The notes under the pieces: model-generated | What the model was told of the DNA's origin: nothing | Databases searched by the model: none | Seen by the model: only the letters and a program-made list of their open reading frames with translations | From: Isoetes taiwanensis | Lineage: Eukaryota > Streptophyta > Lycopodiopsida > Isoetales > Isoetaceae | Direction: 5' to 3' | NCBI GenBank assembly: GCA_021234155.1 | Contig: JAJEKV010000010.1 | Location: forward strand, 18,697,418 to 18,761,417 | DNA: 64,000 bases | In this document: piece by piece, positions 22,660 to 33,974 of the stretch | How positions within the stretch are numbered: the first letter of the stretch is position 1 | Layout: the number at the start of each line of letters is the position of its first letter | Position numbers and translations under genes: made by a program

Positions 22660-23777
22660 CCTGTGTAATGGCCCAGAACAAGTTCAATCTTCATGTAGCC
22701 CAGTATAACTAGGCTATGAATTTCACTTTCCAGATTGCAATCCAAATTGGAATACCTGCGTCATCTAGTTTTAAGGAAAATAAAAAGAAACTGGAATATA
22801 TAGCAATATTGTATGGACATTTGCCAGACATATATCAACAGCCTCCTCTGCGTGTAAATCCACCTCCAGTAACTCCGCCTCTCCCTAATTCTCTTAATGT
22901 ATCCAGAAGAACTAAATGGCTGGAAAAGGTGGAGGGAATGCCATCTTATGCGGAACATAAACGAAGCCCGCCAGCAGTTCTGGGATTCTTGGCAAGTTGG
23001 GAAAGTTTCTTTGAAAGAGTCAAAGCTATGGAGGAGCAAAAATTGCAAGCCATGGACAGATATTTAACAGATGTGGCAGAATATGGTGGCAAGGACAGAA
23101 GAAATTATTGCCCCAAATAAAAACATGGGCCGATTTCAGAAAAGCATTTGAATCATATAATTTGCACGCAAAATACTATCCTGATCTTAAAAGACAGTGG
23201 GATCACTTTAAGCAAGGGGAAAATATTTCAACAAATTCTCATATTTAGCAGAATGGGAGGATCGCAGTTAGGAGGTTTACCAGAAAGTGAAATAACGCAA
23301 AAGTTTATGGCTGGATTAAGGAATCCCCTCCCCTATATGCAGAATTATATTTTGCCAGAACCTTCAACTATTGACGAAGCTGTAAGAAAAGCTGAAGCAG
23401 CAGAAATGAAGCACAATCCTAATACAGTGCGGTATGATATTTGGGAGAAATATCCTCAAGACAAGAGTTTTAAATGGGATTACGTCAAATCCGGTGAGAA
23501 GGAGAACAAAAGATACAGATTGTCTAACCTAAATGACAACGATAATTTCCGTGTTAAAGGAAATAATGGAGAATGGAGAAAAGCCAAGGATCAGGCTAAG
23601 GGGTCTCCAGGAGGATGTTTTTCATGTGGAGGACCACACTACAAGTATCAATGTCCAAAGATTGTGGCCAATTCAAAAGTAGAGGCTGAGCAACCAAAGG
23701 AGGACAACCGATTCAAATCACGTCCAACTGCACAGATTGCCCATATTCGTTTTGCTGAAGAAGTTCTCCCATACTAA
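22660..23777 (+). pseudogene. Gag of body 1, broken
   Basis: An ATG near 22668 starts 'MAQNKFNL' but meets a stop at about 22707. Open frames then continue at 22716-23120 and 23148-23777. The capsid part includes 'WLEKVEGMPSYAEHKRSPP' and 'FLASWESFFERVKAMEEQK'. The nucleocapsid knuckle CFSCGGPHYKYQC (23616-23654, CX2CX3HX4C) is the variant common in plant Ty3 gag proteins. A frameshift near 23080-23150 splits the domain. No protease or polymerase follows; after the gag end comes ~400 bp of noncoding body and then LTR B. Confidence 0.8.
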
Positions 23778-24175
23778 GTTTGACAAGAAAAAGGCAGAAG
23801 CATACGAGAGAAGTCGGCTTCAGCTTGGATATGTGAATAAAGATAAGTAAAATGCCTGCATGAGCATGTGACTGCTGGTTGATTGAGCATTGTAATCATT
23901 TGATTTGAGTAATGCAAGAGTTTCTTTTCAAACAAATGTTGCTCTGAAGTTAAAAAGGGGGTCGTGCTTGTGACTGCAGCCCGAAGTACCCAATTCGATA
24001 GGCAGATGGTAAGATTACCAGCCTAGAAATCCTTTCAAAGCCGATAGTCAGATGACTAGCTTGAGAAAGGTAAACCTTTCCGCAAGACAGATGATCGAGT
24101 TCGATCAGTCTTGAGACAGGAAGGATTTCGTAAGACAGATGATCAAGGACGATCAGTCTTGAGACGGAAAGGAAT

Positions 24176-24902
24176 TGATATGGCACAAGCTCGAGGGAGT
24201 GGCTCAGATGACTTGCAGTGATGAACACAGATGCAATGGAATTAATATTAGAGTTAAAGAACATGAATTGAGGGATAATTTCATAGTCTCCGGAATGCTT
24301 GAGCCTTAAACTAATCTAATAGTTAAGACTTAGTTGAATAAAGATACCTTAGATTTCTTAATAACTATTTAAATAAAAGCAACAAAATTGTTAAACACAA
24401 ATACAAAGTAGAAGTTACAGCAGAAAAGAACGGCTCATCCGGAATTAGCTCAAGTAGAATCGCAATTGGTCGGGAAGGCTGGATCGCAATAGGAGGGAGC
24501 CGGATTCAGCCAAAAAGGCAAAGGGAAATCCAGATTTAGATAAAGAAGATCTTTTTAGAAAGACAATTACAACAACCGACCTCTTGAAGAGGAGTCCTCC
24601 CGAAAGTGTTTGGAGGCCGGTAGAGAGTTTGATCGCCCAATCCTGCAAGAGAATTTCTGATAATTTGTTGTTTGAGTGCCCTTCCTGAGTTTTAGAGTAT
24701 TCCAGAGAATCCCAGAGGGGCTATCCGGTTGGCTAGCTGACTCTCAGAATTGGGAAGAGCCTGCGCCAAGTTTTGCGTGTTCGCAAGTCTGAGCCTAGTT
24801 GGGTGGTGAATTTATGCCAGAGGACCATTATTCTTCTGATCTAAAGCCATTTTGCTTAACCGTGTTTGCTAGTTTTGCAGGAGATAAGACCGATTCATAT
24901 CA
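24176..24902 (+). repeat. LTR B (complete, 727 bp)
   Basis: TGATATGG...CATATCA. Serves as the 3' LTR of body 1 and the 5' LTR of body 2. Followed by the primer site. Confidence 0.93.
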
Positions 24903-24904
24903 AT

Positions 24905-24917
24905 TGGTATCAGAGCC
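24905..24917 (+). promoter_or_regulatory. Primer-binding site (initiator tRNA-Met), body 2
   Basis: TGGTATCAGAGCC two bases after LTR B. Confidence 0.92.
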
Positions 24918-24939
24918 AAGTCTTTCTAAAATCCTGTGT

Positions 24940-26067
24940 AATGGCCCAGAACAAGTTCAATCTTCTTGTAGCCCAGTATAACCAGGCTATGAATTTCGCT
25001 TCCCAAACTTCAATCCAAATTGGAATACTTGCATCATCTTGTTTTAAGGAAAATCAAAGGAAACTGGAATATGTAGCGATATTATATGGACATGTGCCAG
25101 ACATATATCAACAGCCTCCTCTGCCTGTAAATCCACCTCCAATAACTCCGCCTCTCCCTGATTCTCCTAATGCATCCAGAATAACTAAATGGTTGGAAAA
25201 GGTTGAGGGAATGTCGTCTTATGCGGGAAATAAACGAAGCCCGCCAGCAGTTCTGGGATTCTTGGCAAGTTGAGAAAGTTTCTTTGAAAGAGTCAAAGCT
25301 ATGGAGGAGCAGAAATTGTAAGCCATGGACAAATATTTAACAGATGTGACCAGAAATTGCAAGCCATGGACAAATATTTAACAGATGTGACCAGAATATG
25401 GTGGCAAAGACGGAAGAAATTATTGCCCCAACTAAAAACATGGACCGATTCAGAAAAGCATTTTAATCACATAATTTGCACGCAAATTACTATCCTAATC
25501 TTAAAAGAGAGTGTGATCACTTTAAGCAAGGGGAAAACGAGTCGATGCATCATTATTTCAATAAATTCTCATATTTAGTGCAAATGGGAGGATCGCAGTC
25601 AGGAGGTTTACCAGAAAGTGAAATAACTTGAAAGTTTATGGCTGGATTAAGGGATCCTCTTGGAAGGGATATCCTCAAGACAAGCGTTTTAAACTGGATT
25701 ACGTCAAATCTGGTGAGAAGGAGAACAAAAGGTACAGATTGTCTAACCTGAATGACAACGATAATTTCCGTGCTAAAGGAAATAATGGAGAACGGGGAAA
25801 GCCAAGGATTAGGCTAAAGGGCCCCCAGGAGGATGTTTTTCATGTGGAGGACCACACTACAAGTATCAATGTCCAAAGATTGTGGCCAATTCAAAAGTAG
25901 AGGCTGAGCAACCAAAGGAGGACAACCGATTCAAATCACGTCCAACTGCACAGATTGCCCATGTTGTTTTGCTGAAGAAGTTCTCCCATACTAAGTTTGA
26001 CAAGGAAAAGGCAGAAGCATACGAGAGAAGTCGGCTTCAGCTTGGATATGTGAATAAAGATAAGTAA
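24940..26067 (+). pseudogene. Gag of body 2, broken
   Basis: Close relative of the body 1 gag with its own damage: a stop after 'LGFLASW' becomes TGA at 25273; a 50-bp direct duplication stands at about 25308-25390 (CAGAAATTG...ACAGATGTGACCAGAA twice); and about 130 bp present in body 1 is deleted near 25660 (body 1 region 23325-23450). The zinc knuckle is preserved in another frame (about 25836-25874). Comparing the bodies shows that they decayed independently after duplication. Confidence 0.8.
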
Positions 26068-26391
26068 AATGCCTGCATGAGCATGTGACTGCTGGTTGAT
26101 TGAGCATTGTAATCATTTGATTTGAGTAATGCAAGAGTTTCTTTTCAAACAAATGTTGCTCTGAAGTTAAAAAGGAGGTCGTGCTTGTGACTGCAGCATA
26201 AGTACCCAATTTGATAGGCAGATGGTAAGATTACCAGCCTAGAAATCCTTTCAAAGCCGATAGTCAGATGACTAGCTTGAGAAAGGTAAACCTTTCCGCA
26301 AGACAGATGATCGAGTTCGATCAGTCTTGAGACAGGAAGGATTTCGCAAGACAGATGATCGAGGACGATCAGTCTTGAGACGGAAAGGAAT

Positions 26392-27125
26392 TGATATGGC
26401 ACAAGCTCGGGGGAGTGGCTCAGATGACTTGGAGTGATGAACACAAATGCAAAGAAATTAATATTAGAGTTAAAGATCATGAATTGAGGGATAATTTCAT
26501 AGTCTCCGGAATGCTTGAGCCTTAAACTAAACATGATCTAATAGTTAAGACTTAGTTGAATAAAGATACCTTAGATTTCTTAATAACTATTTAAATAAAA
26601 GCAACGAAATTGTTAAACACAAATACAAAGTAGAAGTTACAGCAGAAAAGAACGGCTCATCCGGAATTAGCTCAAGTATAATCGCAATTGGTCGGGAAGG
26701 CTGGATCGCAATAGGAGGGAGCCGGATTTAGCCAAAAAGGCAAAGGGAAATCCAGACTTAGATATAGAAGACCTTTTTAGAAAGATAATTACAGCAACCA
26801 ACCTCCTTAAGAGGAGTCCTCCCGAAAGTGTTTGGAGGCCGGTAGAGAGTCTGATCGCCCAATCCTGCATTAGAATATCTGATAATTTGTTGTTTGAGTG
26901 CCCTTCCTGAGTTTTAGAGTATTCCAGAGAATCCCAGAGAGGCTATCTGGTTGGCTAGCTGACTCTCAGAATTGGGAAGCGCCTGAGCCAAGTTTTGCAG
27001 TGTTCGCAAGTCTGAGTCTAGTTGGGTGGTGAATTTGTGCCAGATGACCATTATTCTTCTGATCTAAAGCCGTTTTGCTTAACCGTATTTGCTAGTTTTG
27101 CAAGAGATAAGACTGATTCGTATCA
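26392..27125 (+). repeat. LTR C (complete, 734 bp)
   Basis: TGATATGG...CGTATCA. It ends directly at LINE-2 sequence (GGAAAATTAGGTCTCTG), with no primer site after it, so it is the outer 3' LTR. Confidence 0.93.
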
Positions 27126-28196
27126 GGAAAATTAGGTCTCTGCTACAAAATGATCCCTGTAACTCGAGTCTGCAGATGGGAGAGGATATTTTAGAGAGGA
27201 GAATCAAGAAACATAGAAGAAGTGGAGGCAATAATTGCTGCTATCAGGTGCAAAATTAAGTACATTAATGACATGGATTCTGGTAGTACTAAATCCTTCT
27301 TTAGGGTTGCTAAAAGCAGAATGTTGAGAAATTCCATTAATGAGGTCATGGATGAGAATGGCAATACTTATACTTCTGAAAGTGAAATTGCTAAAACCTT
27401 TCATCATAAATTCAAGGATCTCTTTCAACGTAATCCTATTCCTTCCAATGATCTTCAGGATGGTAATGCTTTTAGGTCTCTTATTGATACTATTCTTCCT
27501 TTTGCTCCTGATACTATGGATGCCTCTATGATTTCTATGCCTTCTCAAGATGAAATTTTTAGCATTCTTAATAGTTTCAGCAAAGGAAAATCTCCAGGTC
27601 CTGATGGCCCTCCTGTTGAATTCTATGTTAAGTTTTGGGATATTCTAAAAAATGATATCACTTCTCTTGTGCAAGCTTTCTGGAATGCTAAGCATTTGCA
27701 TCCTTCTATCTCTAGTGGCTTCATCTCCTTGATTCCTAAGATTGATCATCCTACCAAGCTTCAAGATTGGAGACCTATTTCTCTAACCAACACCACTTAT
27801 AAGCTCTATGCCAAAATCATTGCTTCCAGGATAAAAAATTATCTTCAGAAGAATATAAGCCTTAATCAATCTGCCTTTCTATCCAAGAGATATATTCTGG
27901 ATAATTATATAGCTGTTATGGAGGGTCTGCAATGGAACATGATCTCCAAGAAGAATTGTGTTCTTCTTAAACTGGATTTCAAACGTGCCTTTGATTCAGT
28001 TAGATGGGATTTTCTTGACTTTGCAATATCCAAGCTTGGCTTTCTTCCCAAGCTAAGAAATCTCATTTTTGGTTTAAACTCTAGATCCAATTCTGATGTT
28101 CTTATCAATGGTTCTCTATTTGGCTTCTTTCCTCTTACATGTGGTGTTAGGCAAGATTGCCCTCTTGCTCCTTATCCTTTTTTTAGTTGCAGCTGA
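27126..28196 (+). pseudogene. LINE-2 reverse transcriptase, N-terminal two thirds
   Basis: Mostly one open frame from 27222, 324 codons. Blocks: FSKGKSPGPDGPPVEFY (about 27580), SGFISLIPKIDHP (about 27715), LQDWRPISLTNTTYKL (about 27760), NQSAFLSKRYILDN (about 27860), LLKLDFKRAFDSVRWDFL (about 27965) and GVRQDCPLAPY (about 28143). The G of GVRQGCP is changed to D. The frame ends before the catalytic YADD block, which I cannot find. It continues the endonuclease that stops at 17016. Confidence 0.85.
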
Positions 28197-28199
28197 GTT

Positions 28200-28460
28200 G
28201 CTTACTAAAGCTATATTTCTTTTCTTGATGTTGATACTTTAAATATTGAGTTCTTTCTCAAAACTCTTAAGCAATTCTTCAAGCTCAATTAGAGAACTAG
28301 AGAATTATTTTTAATCAATTTAAGTTCTGGGATATTCTAAAAAATGATATCACTTCTCTAATTCTTTAAAAATCAGAATTATTAATTAGAGAATAATTAG
28401 AGTTCTGCTTTTACTCAATAAATTCTTAAAGCAAGAATTTATTTCTTCAAGCTCAATCCT
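28200..28460 (+). other. Scrambled filler replacing the YADD region of LINE-2
   Basis: Between GVRQDCPLAPY and the zinc-binding part, the sequence is short AT-rich pieces. It includes a second copy of TGGGATATTCTAAAAAATGA (28329-28348; first copy at 27637-27656, inside the RT) and repeated AATTCTT/TTCAAGCTCAAT motifs (28265-28290, 28445-28458). This resembles the patchwork left by template-switching repair of a break. About 500 bp of normal LINE sequence is missing. Confidence 0.6.
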
Positions 28461-29510
28461 TAGCAGGTAGGTTCATTTGGAAAGCTATTCATGGTAATCG
28501 GTCTCCTGCATCTAAGTTTATCAGATTCTGGATTCATAACAGCCATCCTTATGGTCATCCCTCCATTCAGCATCTGCTTTCTCACTCTGCCTTTATTCAC
28601 ATGAAACCTGCCACTAATATCTCTCCTCTGATGTGCAATTTAATTAAAGCTTGGAATACTATCTCTCCAAACTATACTTTTATCCCTAGAGACAAACTTC
28701 ATAGTGATTTGCCTATTCGACACCCAAAGATTTGCAAAAAATGGTTTGATACGGGTTTCAATTACATCAAAGATCTTTTCTTGAGGGACAGGATTATCTT
28801 ATGGACTAAGCTGAAAGAGCTCATTAAGGGAACTTCCTCTGATAAAAAAATCTTCTTCCATATTAAGAATTTCTTGTGTAATCTATCTCCAAATCCAAAG
28901 AATGGAGATTGGACTATCAATGGCAAGGTGGGATATAAGGTAAAAACTGTGTATACTGCTCTTTCTGCTAATGGTGTAGATTGTAAAGCTATGACAAAGT
29001 GGTCAATCAACTCCGATCAGCTCAGGGCATTGTTCTCCAATGTTTGGAATTCCTACTGTCCTCCCAAGGTTTCCTACTTCATCTGGTTGATTGCTAATGG
29101 CAGTTTGAATAATCTTTATTCCTTATCAAGAAGGAACTCTAATATTCTGGCAAATTGTCCTATGCTCTGTGATAATGATGAAAATAAGAGTCATATATTT
29201 TTCTGTAATAAGCTAAATGGGTTTTGGTCTTGGTTATCTACTAAGCTTGGAATTTCCCATAATCATGACCTTTTATCCATTCTTCAATCTGATGACAAAT
29301 TTGCAAATACTATAGTTCATGCTACTCTCTGGAATATCTGGAAATCAAGAAATTGTTTTGTATGGGAATAAGAAGCTCTTTATTTTTTGGATTAAGCTAC
29401 ATTTTCAATTTGACTTTGAAACTCTTGCTACTGCTCATAAAAAAAAATATGGTACTACCTATGAGGAAATGGGATTCTTATGGAGAGTTCAAGGGTTGTT
29501 TTGACTTATT
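28460..29510 (+). pseudogene. LINE-2 ORF2 C-terminus with zf-RVT domain
   Basis: 257 codons (28601-29371) with 'NGDWTINGKVGYKVKTVY', then 'CPPKVSYFIWLIANGSL', 'NILANCPMLCDNDENKSH' (zinc-binding Cys/His), FWSWL and LWNIWKSRN. One frameshift after 29360 leads to an end near 29503. This is the plant LINE zinc-binding domain. Confidence 0.82.
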
Positions 29511-30300
29511 TGCTTCAAATTTGAATGTAATAGATTCTAGTATTTTCTTTTCAAGTTTGATGAGTATTTTCTTTTCAAGTTTGATGACTACTCTCCATTT
29601 TGCCAGCTTGCAAGGGATACGGTCTTTTTCTGCAGAGAGGTTATCCAGATTCACTGCTTATAGACATTTCTGATAAACAATAACTTCAGTCTAACTGAGA
29701 GGCAGTTATCCAGATATAGATCCATGTACTATAATCACAAGCAACTTGCAGATGTTTATGGATCACTCTTACTACTCTTGGGGGACAAGGACAAATTTCG
29801 CTTATTCTATAATAACAGTTGGCCTGCCAAGTCCTACACCTTTGGAACAACTGATGCTTTCAATACCTACTTCAACTCCATTTTCTTTGCTGAATCATAA
29901 CCTTTCCATTTGTTTGTGCTTTCTTGATGGCTTCCACTCTGAACTATCATCAGTGATGTGGTCTTATCTAAAATTTTGTCTAGATTCACTATTCTGGTTT
30001 GCTTACTTTGTGAACAGGATTTCAGAGTTAAGATGACAGCCTACTATCGGACATCACTCTTATCTGATGGGATGCAACTTCGCATATTTAAAGCATTTGA
30101 TGCTTTAAATCTTCTCCTTATTCCATTTCATTTCGGATTTTATTACTGGAGTATAGAACTGTTAAGCTATGCTACTCTGTATTGGCTATATACTACTATC
30201 TCTTTCAGCATGCTTTCATATCAAAAGGATGGATTTTGCTTTGTACTTGAAGTTTTATAATTAATGACAAAACCAACTCTCACTCTAAAAAAAAAAAAAA
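29510..30300 (+). other. LINE-2 3' untranslated region and poly(A)
   Basis: No gene-like frame. Ends in about 14 A residues (30287-30300), consistent with a LINE tail. Between 29548 and 29590 a short TTTTCTTTTCAAGTTTGATGA unit is doubled. Confidence 0.55.
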
Positions 30301-30740
30301 GGACCATTGAATCCAAGCCTTTGCAACTCTCCTTTGCAGAGTAGATAAATAGAAACTTCAAAAGCAATTTCTTGCTTGAAGCTTCTTGACCAAAGAAGAC
30401 ACGCTACGGACGTGGATGCACTCAGACTGCAAGAAAAGCCGAGGGAGTACTCAGAAAAATTTGAAGCAATTAACAAATGACTAGCAAGCCCCAATACCTT
30501 CTTCACACTGGAGAGTCGGATGGATTTCTAGCGACGTATCACGAGAACCAATGGCAACCAAATCAACCAGTAACTTCAAACAACGTAGAGAAAATCTCAA
30601 CCTCAGTCGTTCATACACAGAGATATATAATCTCATCCATTGCGTTAACATATCTAAGCAATATTCTATCAACCCACCTCTCCCAGGGTTTACCATTCGG
30701 GCAACCTCTCCCCAAAAAAAAAAAAAAAAAAAAAAAAAAG
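30301..30740 (+). other. Second poly(A)-ended fragment directly after the LINE-2 tail
   Basis: About 410 bp ending in CTCTCCCC followed by about 25 A (30714-30739). It begins exactly where the first poly(A) ends. It could be a SINE, a truncated LINE or a processed transcript; I do not recognise it, and no long frame is convincing. Confidence 0.4.
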
Positions 30741-30801
30741 AAAACTCAAGTTTGTTGCTATACTTCGGATACAGAGAAAGAATTCTAACTCGAATCAAGA
30801 G

Positions 30802-31310
30802 TACAATATAGAAGTTGGGTCTTCATTTTGGTCCACGGTGCATTCTGGCGACGACACGTGGCGACGCCAATATCGCGGAATACCATTCGGGTCCCCTAAT
30901 TCCGCTTTACCTGCTCTGCCGGTTTTCTTTAGTGTTATTTTTTAGGGTTCTGACCGGCTTGTGTTAGGGTTTCGACCGCCGCAAGAGGAAACGCTCTTCC
31001 GTCATCGATCTTGTAGCAGAGATTAGAAGGCATCAGAGATAGAAGGCATCAGAAATCTTGTAGCAGAGATAGAAGGCAGGTTTAAATCGAGTAGTGTCTG
31101 ATAGAAGGCAGAGATAGAAGGCAGGTTCAAATCGAGTAGTGTCTGATAGAAGGCAGAGATAGAAGGCAGGTTCAAATCGAGTAGTGTCTGATTCAAATCG
31201 AGTAGAAGGCAGGTTCAAATCGAGATAGAAGGCATCAGAGATATCCAGTAGTGTCTGATCGATCTTGTAGCAGAGTTTTAGCAAAATGAATCCCCAACTT
31301 CTATATTGTA
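30802..31310. mobile_element. Small TIR element (509 bp) carrying a minisatellite
   Basis: The ends are inverted repeats of about 30 bp: TACAATATAGAAGTTGGG at 30802, and its complement CCCAACTTCTATATTGTA ending at 31310, with the match continuing into TTCATTTTG. The bases GAG stand on both sides (30799-30801 and 31311-31313), a possible 3-bp target duplication as in PIF/Harbinger elements. No transposase inside; it contains the tandem repeat at 31030-31260. Confidence 0.7.
31030..31260. repeat. Minisatellite, unit about 45 bp
   Basis: Repeats of AGATAGAAGGCAGGTTCAAA followed by TCGAGTAGTGTCTGATAGAA(GGCAG). Three nearly full units plus partial ones; the unit is itself built from smaller AGATAGAAGGCA pieces. 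Confidence 0.8.
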
Positions 31311-33974
31311 GAGGCTGCGGTTGGTATTCTCAAGCACGGGAGACCGGCCTCCGGCCGGTCACGGCCCCCCCCTCCCTATGTGCCTAATGCCATCCCAACC
31401 GGCAGCCTCCTATACATTATTCACCGTTTTTGGAAAAAAGCTTTATGGATGAACAAGGTAAATTTTAAGGGTCCTAAATTATTAGGCGAAACTTGATAAA
31501 ATCTTTTCCTTTAGTTATCTTCCCACTTGGCTAAAATGTAAAATTTATATGATATGAAATTCTTGTATTGGCGAATTTTTCTTGGTTGATGGCTAAAGTG
31601 CAACTATTCAACTTCAAATTCTGAGCACTCATTAGCACATGAATGTCAACTGATTCAATATGCTTCGATTACAAAACAATAACAAAGATTCAAAGTACAA
31701 TTCATAAGGAGCAAACGATACCATTTGAGGGAACACACATATTTATGTTGGGGTTGAATGCATCCAAATGGCTAACTTGGTGCATGGGGCCCTTTAAGGT
31801 CAATAATTGTAAGAATAAGACACTATAGAGCTTAAAATGCTCACTACATAACATTCGTCATAACCTTTAACCTAAACAACTTATAGATTCAAATTCAATA
31901 TCCATCAAAGCATGATTGATATAGCTAATGGTGATTCCTAAATTAAAGAGGTTCTCGAATAGATTCAACATGGCTATTTGAATTGCACAGGGTGCACTTA
32001 ATCAGCTTCAAAGAAGGCGATTTAGCATGCCATGATGCAGCTGATCCTGGCTAAACTCTAGATGTCCAAAATTTTCTCCCTTTTGGAATGGCTAAATTAT
32101 TTTTTTCCTTAAAAAACGCTCTTTATTAGCTTTAGCCACAAAATTTAAATAAAGGTCTAAAAAATAGCCATTTGGCAAATTTTAGCCACTCTTTAATACC
32201 CTGGTGGATGAATATAAAGTAAGTGTCGTTGCTTTAAAACCCCTCATACCATTCTCCTGCCTTGGCTTATATCCGAAACACATGTTGGCCATATGAAAGA
32301 ACAATGCATAAAAGACACATAAACCCAATTTTCTAAGCATATAGTGCGGCTATTGATGTCAGCTTCTACAATCCTCTGTTTTGTGCAAACACGCTTATCA
32401 ATTCAGAAACCTCTACATGGAAGGAAGTACACTTAAATAGAAGTACTTTTCTTATTGTCTACAATCTATGGGGCAAAAAAATATTTGAAGGATCTGTGAA
32501 TAAGAAAACATCCCAGATCTAAACTGAAAAAGATCTTATCATGCTAACAACTTGAATCCAAGTTTGCCAGCAAATACCTTACAAAAGAGGGCAATTAAAT
32601 TTCACCTTATATGTTTGCTTCAAAACATAAGCTCCAGCACAAATGATTGAAACTTTTAGTTATCTGTGGTTTAAGAAACTGATAAGCTGAGGTTAAATAT
32701 GGTATATTACGCTGGCATGCATAGAAACAAGTTTACCTGAAGCAAATGCATCAGAAACGAATTGCAGCTTCACCATCAAGTCTTTTACCCCAAATAAAAA
32801 GTGCAAGAATGCCTGGCAAAAATACTGAATCCCGAATGGTAAACATGTTGAGATTTAGATTATTGCTTGCTCACAAAGAAAGAAAAATATGACATGGTTA
32901 TCTGCTAACATCTCTAAGAATCTGCCCTGTAGTAAGCCCAAAGGCTCCACAATTTTTGCAAGCACAAATGCTCCAAAAAAATCCAATCTTCTGTAGCAAA
33001 GTTTTAAAGTGGAAAATCTATCAAGTAGGGAGCGCGAAACTCTGTCAAATTTGCATGCAACAGCACAAGCAACTGGAAACCTAAGCATGATTTATGCTAT
33101 CAAGGATAGACCTATCACAGACGCATAGGCCTACCACGAATTGTTCTACCAGGCAGCAGTCCGAGATCCTGGACATGTTGGCATAAGCATAAATCGGCCA
33201 AGCCAGAGGCCATACTGGCCTCCCACCAAATGCGACCATCCTATTTTCGACATGGTGCATCTATCCTCATGTTTTTTTGTCTATGGCATGCAAATCCGAA
33301 CTAGCCATGCCCGTTCTGGGCATTTGTTTAGGCACCTCACAAGCAGATCCGGCCAATTTATGTAAGAAGATAAGGAAAGATGTCTCGATGCTTCAACGCT
33401 TTCGTAGATTGCTTAGGAGGAGCAAGAACAGGTTAGCCGGTTTCCAAAGTGGATCCCCCGCAAGTTTACACCTGATAGCAAGTTTGGAGCAGTCATTCGC
33501 ATATTCCTCGCATATACTGGGATACATGGAATATGCCATAAACCCACATCAACGAGGGCTTGGCCCCCTAGGGAAACCCAAAAATTCCCATAAGGAAAGA
33601 TAATGAATGGAAAGAATAATATCAAGTTATTATTTCCATATATGTTCAATATAGAGGAACATAAGGCACTTAATGTAATTATAATTTGAGACAAAATATA
33701 ACTGTAGAAGAGCCAATCCAATATAAGCTGGCAGATCCAAAACAATGTACATAAGCTTTTGGAAGACGAACTCTATACAACATCCAAGTGTTGTCACACA
33801 ATAATGGCGATATGGGCCAACAACAGTATGGCAATATGAAAACAGAAATTAAGTGGCATGGCATCAAGCTGTATACTTTGCATAGGTATTGATGCAGCAT
33901 AGTGTGAATTGGAAGCATGCTCCAAAACTAGGCAAGTCTCAAAAAGTGTAGCCAAGAGACGGGTTTCTTTTTGA
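31311..33974. other. Intergenic sequence downstream of the receptor kinase
   Basis: No gene recognised. A tight hairpin, GACCGGCC TCC GGCCGGTC, stands near 31340-31360. Open frames near 33141-33603 (plus) and 33413-33745 (minus) overlap each other and carry no motif. The kinase 3' untranslated region is in the last few hundred bases before 33975. Confidence 0.4.

Larger units (their letters stand above)
17017..27125 (+). mobile_element. Tandem LTR retrotransposon array: three LTRs, two gag-only bodies, with a Helitron in the first LTR
   Basis: The layout is LTR A (17017-17082 plus 21969-22629), body 1 (22630-24175), LTR B (24176-24902), body 2 (24903-26391) and LTR C (26392-27125). The LTRs are ~727-734 bp, begin TGATATGGCAC and end CRTATCA. 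After LTRs A and B comes the initiator tRNA-Met primer site TGGTATCAGAGCC; each following LTR is preceded by the purine-rich GAGACGGAAAGGAA. Such an array arises from unequal recombination between LTRs or insertion into a sister copy. Flanks GAGAA and GGAAA are a diverged 5-bp duplication inside LINE-2. Neither body encodes pol. Confidence 0.9.
15500..30300 (+). mobile_element. LINE retrotransposon (LINE-2), plus strand, interrupted by a 10.1-kb nested insertion
   Basis: An ORF1-like end (15740-16087), endonuclease (16072-17016), reverse transcriptase (27126-28196), zinc-binding domain (28601-29371) and a tail of about 14 A at 30287-30300 form one plus-strand LINE. The LTR array 17017-27125 interrupts it between the endonuclease and the reverse transcriptase. 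Dropping the array and one presumed 5-bp duplication (GAGAA left, GGAAA right) makes the frame continue as M-R-E-I-R-S-L-L-Q. The YADD-bearing segment is lost and replaced by filler sequence near 28200-28460. The 5' end is uncertain. Confidence 0.85.

Noticed and set aside
30714-30739. Simple poly(A) as evidence for a host gene end
   Set aside because: No upstream open frame or splice pattern; more likely a retroposed fragment.
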